From: Paenibacillus foliorum
Lineage (GTDB): Bacteria; Bacillota; Bacilli; Paenibacillales; NBRC-103111
Direction of reading: 5' to 3'
Length of the DNA: 64,000 nucleotides
Assembly (NCBI RefSeq): GCF_013141765.1
Contig: NZ_WHOD01000097.1
Span: 1 to 64,000 of the forward strand
This document shows positions 60,452 to 64,000 of the stretch, piece after piece. The first letter of the stretch is position 1; each line of letters opens with the position of its first letter. The position numbers and the translations under genes were made by a program. The notes beneath the pieces are model-generated. The model was given only the letters and a program-made list of their open reading frames with translations. It ran no database searches and was not told where the DNA came from.

Positions 60452-62866
60452 TTGAAGGTCTTACATATAAAAAAAATAATGGCTTTATGGATGGTTCTGC
60501 TGCTTGTCTGTAATGCATTAGTGATGAGTCCGCTTGCTGCTCAAGCCGAGTTCATATCGCATTCACTAACCGTTAAGGTGAATTTGGATCCCAATGACAC
60601 CACTTCGACTTACAGTGCTTATTTGACGCATTACAACGGGGAGAGCTGGGATGCGCCCATCTATCCTGTAAATGATCAGGCTGATGGGACCCGTGTATTC
60701 AGCGGTCTGGAATCCGGGCAGCAGTATGAGCTGCATGTTGATACAACCAGAGTGCAGGATTCGCCGTATGAGTATTACTATTACTTTAAAAATATCAATA
60801 TAACGGATCGTGATTTGACGCATACAGCTGAATTGATTTCCAACCAGAATCCTGATCCTTTGTATACTAGCTTTTTCGATAATAACTTCATGGCGGGGAA
60901 AGTTGCCGGTACTCTTGTATGGGGCTATCCTTCTATGGAGGATGATAGTTTTTCTTTTTATCAAGTTTATTTTGCCGATAGCAGCGGCAACATCATACCG
61001 GATGTGCCTCCGGTAGCCGTGAGAAGCAAATCGGAGACGACTACAATAAATGAAACTATCGGTTATCGATATATGGTTCCAGACACAGATATTCCTGCTG
61101 GCGCTGAGCAGCTGCGCTTTTATAAGACAAGTTCTTTGGACTCTACGGAGAAGAAGAAAACGCCTGTATTCATTACCTTGAGGGATAATCCAGGCGATTT
61201 ATTAAATGATGTGAGGATGATTGATGCCAATAAAGAACCAGGAATTATTCAGCCGACCATTCATTGGAGCAAAATAGGGAATGAATCAAGGATCAGTCAT
61301 TATGCGATATATGAGAGGCAAATGGGTTATTTTCGCCAAATCGGAACCGTCCGAGCATCGGGAGAGCCGAGCTACTCCTTAATGCTTCCCAATGAATATC
61401 AAGTGGGGATATCGGCCCCGTATTTGTATATCGCAACCTTGGACTGGCAGGGCGTAGCGTCCTACTATCAAATCCAAGTAACAGATGATACATCGAGCCA
61501 AACGAATGTTTCTTTGGATACTAATCCAGCAATTAACGTTCCAACTAAAGTGGAGCTATATGACATGAATCCTGATCCGAACCAAATTAGCGGATATTTG
61601 AAGTGGAATTACAATACAACTGTTTATGACAATGCTTTTGCCATTTACTTTATGGATGACAATAATCATGTGCTGCAATCGTTTAGAAACATTTACTTTA
61701 ATTACAAAGCAGAATCTTACGGAATGAATATACCTGAAAATATCGATTTGCCGGCAGGAACGAAGAAAATTGGAGTTTCAGCCATAACGGAGGAAGGCTT
61801 ATCGGTTCCAGGTACAGTATCTCCGTTGTACAGGAGTGCCAAGCTGAGCGCATTATCCACGGATGTAGCGGCTCTTACTCCCGCATTTTCGAGTTCCACC
61901 CTTTCGTACTCTGCCACTGTAGCGAGTAATGTGTACAGCGCGACTGTGACAGCCAAAGCAGAAGCAACGGGGGCTATTGTGTCTGTGAGGGGAGTAGCAG
62001 TAGCAGGACTCTCTACAGTATCAACTAATGTAAATCTGGTTCCAGGTATCAATGTTGTACCGGTCCTGGTTACGGCTGAGGATGGTATAACAAAAACCAT
62101 GTACAACATCACTATCACGAGAGCTGCAGAGCAGCTATCCAGTAATACTCAACTAAGCAGCTTATCCTTAGGCGACGGCTACAGCTTGAGTCCGAGCTTT
62201 GCCAAAGATATAAAAGCATACACCACGACAGTTGGTAACCAAGCAACCAGTATCACCGTTAGAGCAGCAGTATATGATATACATAGCCACGTTTCCATAA
62301 CTTATCCAGGTATGAGTTCTGCTGCAACTACAGCTGCAGGAGCAACAGGGGGCTCTGTAACGGAGAGGGTTTATTTAAACTCACCTAATACGGAAATTAA
62401 AGTGAACGTTGTTGCACAGAATGGTTCTCAAGGACAGTATACAATCAATGTCCAAAAGCCAGTCATTACCATTAAAGGCGGACTTGGCGCTGTATATGGA
62501 AACAGAATAGAAGGAATTTCCAATGGGACAACTGTAGGAACCTTACTTAACCATCTTACCCTTCAAAGTGGTGCAACGGCGAAGGTGTTCAATAAAACTA
62601 CTGGGAATGCCGTTAATGATTATACGATACTGGATTCTGGTATGAATCTCGTGTTGAAATATGAGTCTGCCACGGTGACGTATGAGCTTCGAACCTTAAA
62701 TGAATTATTGAAAGAGTTAACAGGAATGAAGACAGGAGACAAATTCCAGGTCAATCAGCTCGTACAGTTTATATCCCCGACTACTAAGAGAGATATAACA
62801 GGAGACGGCAACTTTAACGCAGAGGATGTCCTCAAAGCACTGCTGGAGATATCACCGATACAGTAA
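60452..62866 (+). CDS. Secreted protein with cadherin-like repeats and dockerin-like end
   Basis: 804 residues. Signal peptide (ALWMVLLLVCNALVMSPLAA, then QAE). Residues about 35-450 form several beta-rich modules I cannot assign (LTVKVNLDPNDTTSTYSAYL; TLVWGYPSMEDDSFSFYQVY; YLKWNYNTTVYDNAFAIYFM), with a WGYP/WN pattern repeated, as in Paenibacillus surface proteins. Two cadherin-like beta-sandwich repeats follow (463-557, LSALSTDVAALTPAFSSSTL; 568-655, LSSLSLGDGYSLSPSFAKDI). The C-terminus DITGDGNFNAEDVLKALLEI looks like half a dockerin-type calcium loop. TTG 60452 after GGGGGATT is the only start that keeps the basic signal-peptide head. Confidence 0.75.
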   Translation: MKVLHIKKIMALWMVLLLVCNALVMSPLAAQAEFISHSLTVKVNLDPNDTTSTYSAYLTHYNGESWDAPIYPVNDQADGTRVFSGLESGQQYELHVDTTRVQDSPYEYYYYFKNINITDRDLTHTAELISNQNPDPLYTSFFDNNFMAGKVAGTLVWGYPSMEDDSFSFYQVYFADSSGNIIPDVPPVAVRSKSETTTINETIGYRYMVPDTDIPAGAEQLRFYKTSSLDSTEKKKTPVFITLRDNPGDLLNDVRMIDANKEPGIIQPTIHWSKIGNESRISHYAIYERQMGYFRQIGTVRASGEPSYSLMLPNEYQVGISAPYLYIATLDWQGVASYYQIQVTDDTSSQTNVSLDTNPAINVPTKVELYDMNPDPNQISGYLKWNYNTTVYDNAFAIYFMDDNNHVLQSFRNIYFNYKAESYGMNIPENIDLPAGTKKIGVSAITEEGLSVPGTVSPLYRSAKLSALSTDVAALTPAFSSSTLSYSATVASNVYSATVTAKAEATGAIVSVRGVAVAGLSTVSTNVNLVPGINVVPVLVTAEDGITKTMYNITITRAAEQLSSNTQLSSLSLGDGYSLSPSFAKDIKAYTTTVGNQATSITVRAAVYDIHSHVSITYPGMSSAATTAAGATGGSVTERVYLNSPNTEIKVNVVAQNGSQGQYTINVQKPVITIKGGLGAVYGNRIEGISNGTTVGTLLNHLTLQSGATAKVFNKTTGNAVNDYTILDSGMNLVLKYESATVTYELRTLNELLKELTGMKTGDKFQVNQLVQFISPTTKRDITGDGNFNAEDVLKALLEISPIQ

Positions 62867-62900
62867 TCTCGCACATAACAGGGCTGAGAAATAGCCAGAT

Positions 62901-62946
62901 AGACCGTCGCATAACCTGGATAAGGGGAGCTGACGGTCTTTTCTAT
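62901..62946 (+). terminator. Terminator of the cadherin-like gene
   Basis: AGACCGTC (62901-62908) / GACGGTCT (62932-62939) followed by TTTCTAT. Confidence 0.7.
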
Positions 62947-62977
62947 ACCTGTAAAAGAATCATATCGACCAGCACAT

Positions 62978-63088
62978 GGAGAAGCTGCCTTCGGCATGGC
63001 CCGTATCGTTGAAGCAGCCGGAGCAGAAGTAGTGGGTATGGGGATTGTAATTGAAATCCAGCAGGATATTCCTGTTCCATCACATTAA
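62978..63088 (+). pseudogene. Remnant of a xanthine phosphoribosyltransferase gene
   Basis: One frame reads GEAAFGMARIVEAAGAEVVG then MGIVIE, then diverges to a stop at 63086. This matches the segment after the PRPP-binding loop in Xpt (ANGQAALGLVSIVEQAGA... GIGIVIEK). Only about 26 codons survive; there is no start, no PRPP motif and no C-terminus. Probably a leftover of a deletion between the cadherin-like gene and the blaI-type gene. Confidence 0.6.
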
Positions 63089-63122
63089 TGATGCGGCCAG
63101 CTGGAACCAGTAAGGAATTGTA

Positions 63123-63163
63123 CATAAGGAGTCGGCCAATGGACACATTGGTACGGCTCCTTT
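63123..63163 (+). terminator. Weak terminator-like hairpin
   Basis: AAGGAGTCG ... CGGCTCCTT with inner CCAATG/CATTGG; only a short T run follows. It may have terminated the lost phosphoribosyltransferase gene. Confidence 0.4.
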
Positions 63164-63297
63164 GTGCGTTACTAGGCATTGTTTAATCCCCGAGGAACAG
63201 GTGCTATTATTATGATGTGCACATGTCCGTGCATTCACAAATTCAATGGGATGCAAGACAAATAGAGAACGTAAAGCTTGACTTTTAAAGTTGCCAT

Positions 63298-63314
63298 CAC
63301 TACAATTTGTAGTG
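63298..63314. promoter_or_regulatory. BlaI/MecI-type operator
   Basis: CACTACAATTTGTAGTG is a 17-base palindrome matching the TACA-N-TGTA core of BlaI/MecI operators. It lies 15 bases before the start of the BlaI-type gene, consistent with autorepression. Confidence 0.75.
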
Positions 63315-63328
63315 TGAGGTGTTGCCGA

Positions 63329-63742
63329 ATGAAGATACATAATTTTAAGTACAACGAGAGTGGATTAAACCGTTTTTTCGGAACCCTGGAAGCTAAGATT
63401 ATGGACATCCTCTGGGATGGCGAGGAAATGGTCATTAAAGACGTACAGCATAAGCTCGAAGGGGAGAAAGTTGTTAATTTCAACACTGTAATGACCGTTA
63501 TGAACAGGCTGGTGGAGAAACGTGTTTTGCAAAAGCGTGCTGCTGGCAGGTCCTTTTTGTACCGTCCCGTTTTGTCCAAGCATGAATTTCTGGAGGCTCA
63601 ATCCAAAGAGCTGACTCATGAGCTTATGGAGGAATTTGGCTCACTTGTAGTGAATCATATGTTGGACGCGTTGGAAGTGGCCGATCCTATGCTGATGGAC
63701 AAGCTGGAGCAAAAAATTAAGGAACTCAAGAAGGAAACCTAA
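63329..63742 (+). CDS. BlaI/MecI/CopY family transcriptional repressor
   Basis: 137 residues. Winged-helix domain: LNRFFGTLEAKIMDILWDGE, FNTVMTVMNRLVEKRVLQKR, AAGRSFLYRPVLSKHEFL; the C-terminal dimerisation helices follow (ELTHELMEEFGSLVVNHML). FLYRPVLSK is close to the site where BlaI-type repressors are cleaved after signalling. ATG 63329 has GAGGTG eight bases upstream; the frame further upstream has no site and runs into the operator. It precedes a BlaR1-type gene, so they form a signalling pair. No beta-lactamase gene is visible, so the target may be elsewhere. Confidence 0.88.
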   Translation: MKIHNFKYNESGLNRFFGTLEAKIMDILWDGEEMVIKDVQHKLEGEKVVNFNTVMTVMNRLVEKRVLQKRAAGRSFLYRPVLSKHEFLEAQSKELTHELMEEFGSLVVNHMLDALEVADPMLMDKLEQKIKELKKET

Positions 63743-63745
63743 TCC

Positions 63746-64000
63746 ATGAGGGAAAATCGGTCGAGGTTGATTTTTATCACATGTACGCTATTTTCGAGTG
63801 TGCTGATGCTGCAAATGGGCTTGTATATGGTTCATGTTATTATGAGCTGGGGGATGGGCTACAACATCATTGAGCTGTGCCATACTTTATTGCAAGCTTA
63901 TGGTCTGAATTTTGCGGGATATGTGCTTCAAGCCATCGTGTATCAAACTTTTTTCTTATTTGTTTTTAGCATAATCAGACATGCAGTACTATCCATCAGG
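63746..64000 (+). CDS. BlaR1/M56 family membrane metallopeptidase, partial
   Basis: Open from ATG 63746 to the window edge (85 codons). The N-terminus is basic (MRENRSRLIFITC), then come membrane helices (LFSSVLMLQMGLYMVHVIMS; FFLFVFSIIRHAVLSIR). The arrangement BlaI-type repressor followed four bases later by a polytopic protein strongly indicates a BlaR1/MecR1-type M56 protease. The HEXXH site lies beyond the window, so the identity rests on context and helix layout. Confidence 0.65.
   Translation, partial: MRENRSRLIFITCTLFSSVLMLQMGLYMVHVIMSWGMGYNIIELCHTLLQAYGLNFAGYVLQAIVYQTFFLFVFSIIRHAVLSIR

Noticed and set aside
1..64000. tRNA, rRNA and CRISPR loci
   Set aside because: None was recognised by eye on either strand; a covariance-model search would be needed to exclude small RNAs.

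Overview
The window looks like chromosomal DNA from a spore-forming, cell-surface-rich Firmicute of the Paenibacillus type. The pointers are a sigI/rsgI pair, S-layer-homology (SLH) anchored pectinolytic enzymes, ComEC-like and lamin-tail surface proteins, Cse60-like and YjcZ-like sporulation peptides, a KinA/KinE-type multi-PAS kinase, strong AGGAGG ribosome sites and frequent TTG/GTG starts. This is inferred from gene content only; no rRNA or tRNA gene was recognised.

Region 1 (1-13.6 kb) is ordinary chromosome. It holds gcvH, a GH15 glucoamylase-type enzyme, two small conserved genes, sigI-rsgI (envelope/carbohydrate-responsive sigma factor and its membrane anti-sigma), a ferredoxin-like aldo/keto reductase, a leucyl aminopeptidase with a very GC-rich inner stretch, a Gfo/Idh/MocA oxidoreductase, a PAS histidine kinase that seems to lack a canonical start codon, and a sulfite-oxidase-fold molybdopterin protein.

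Region 2 (13.6-21.0 kb) is a decayed prophage or integrative element. It contains an internally deleted large serine recombinase, a frameshifted XF1762-type acetyltransferase, a terminase small subunit with a premature stop, a terminase large subunit whose Walker A lysine codon is now TAG, an IS3-type orfA, and a module of tiny hydrophobic YjcZ-like peptides present in two diverged copies about 2 kb apart.

Region 3 (21.2-30.4 kb) is a catabolic operon on the minus strand, transcribed away from a divergent AraC regulator. Its order is GMC oxidoreductase, a small gluconate-dehydrogenase-subunit-3-like partner, a ribose-type ABC transporter (binding protein, double ATPase, two permeases) and an aldehyde dehydrogenase. 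Together they suggest uptake and stepwise oxidation of a sugar or polyol whose identity cannot be read here.

Region 4 (30.7-45.0 kb) holds a DNA alkylation repair protein; the ribulose monophosphate formaldehyde-fixation pair hxlA-hxlB with divergent hxlR; a 2574-residue secreted protein combining pectin methylesterase, pectate lyase, about nine fibronectin III modules and three SLH repeats; a DinB-fold protein whose upstream region carries a near copy of the hxlR upstream sequence; and an SsuABC/TauABC-like transporter.

Region 5 (45.0-51.1 kb) holds a CHY zinc-finger gene and a compact gluconeogenic operon, gapB - SR1P-like peptide - ppdK, with overlapping genes and a candidate CcpN operator upstream. 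It is followed by a GreA/B-like gene and small sporulation-type genes.

Region 6 (51.3-60.3 kb) is the most unusual part: a secreted ComEC-like metallo-beta-lactamase protein, two HupE/UreJ-type membrane proteins (one without the metal-ligand motif) and three secreted proteins that combine lamin-tail domains with copper-amine-oxidase-N 'stalk' domains. The cluster is bracketed by two near-identical ~94-bp segments, each carrying a terminator. Region 7 (60.4 kb to the end) has a secreted cadherin-like/dockerin-like protein, a remnant of a xanthine phosphoribosyltransferase gene, and a BlaI-type repressor followed by a BlaR1/M56 protease gene cut by the window edge.
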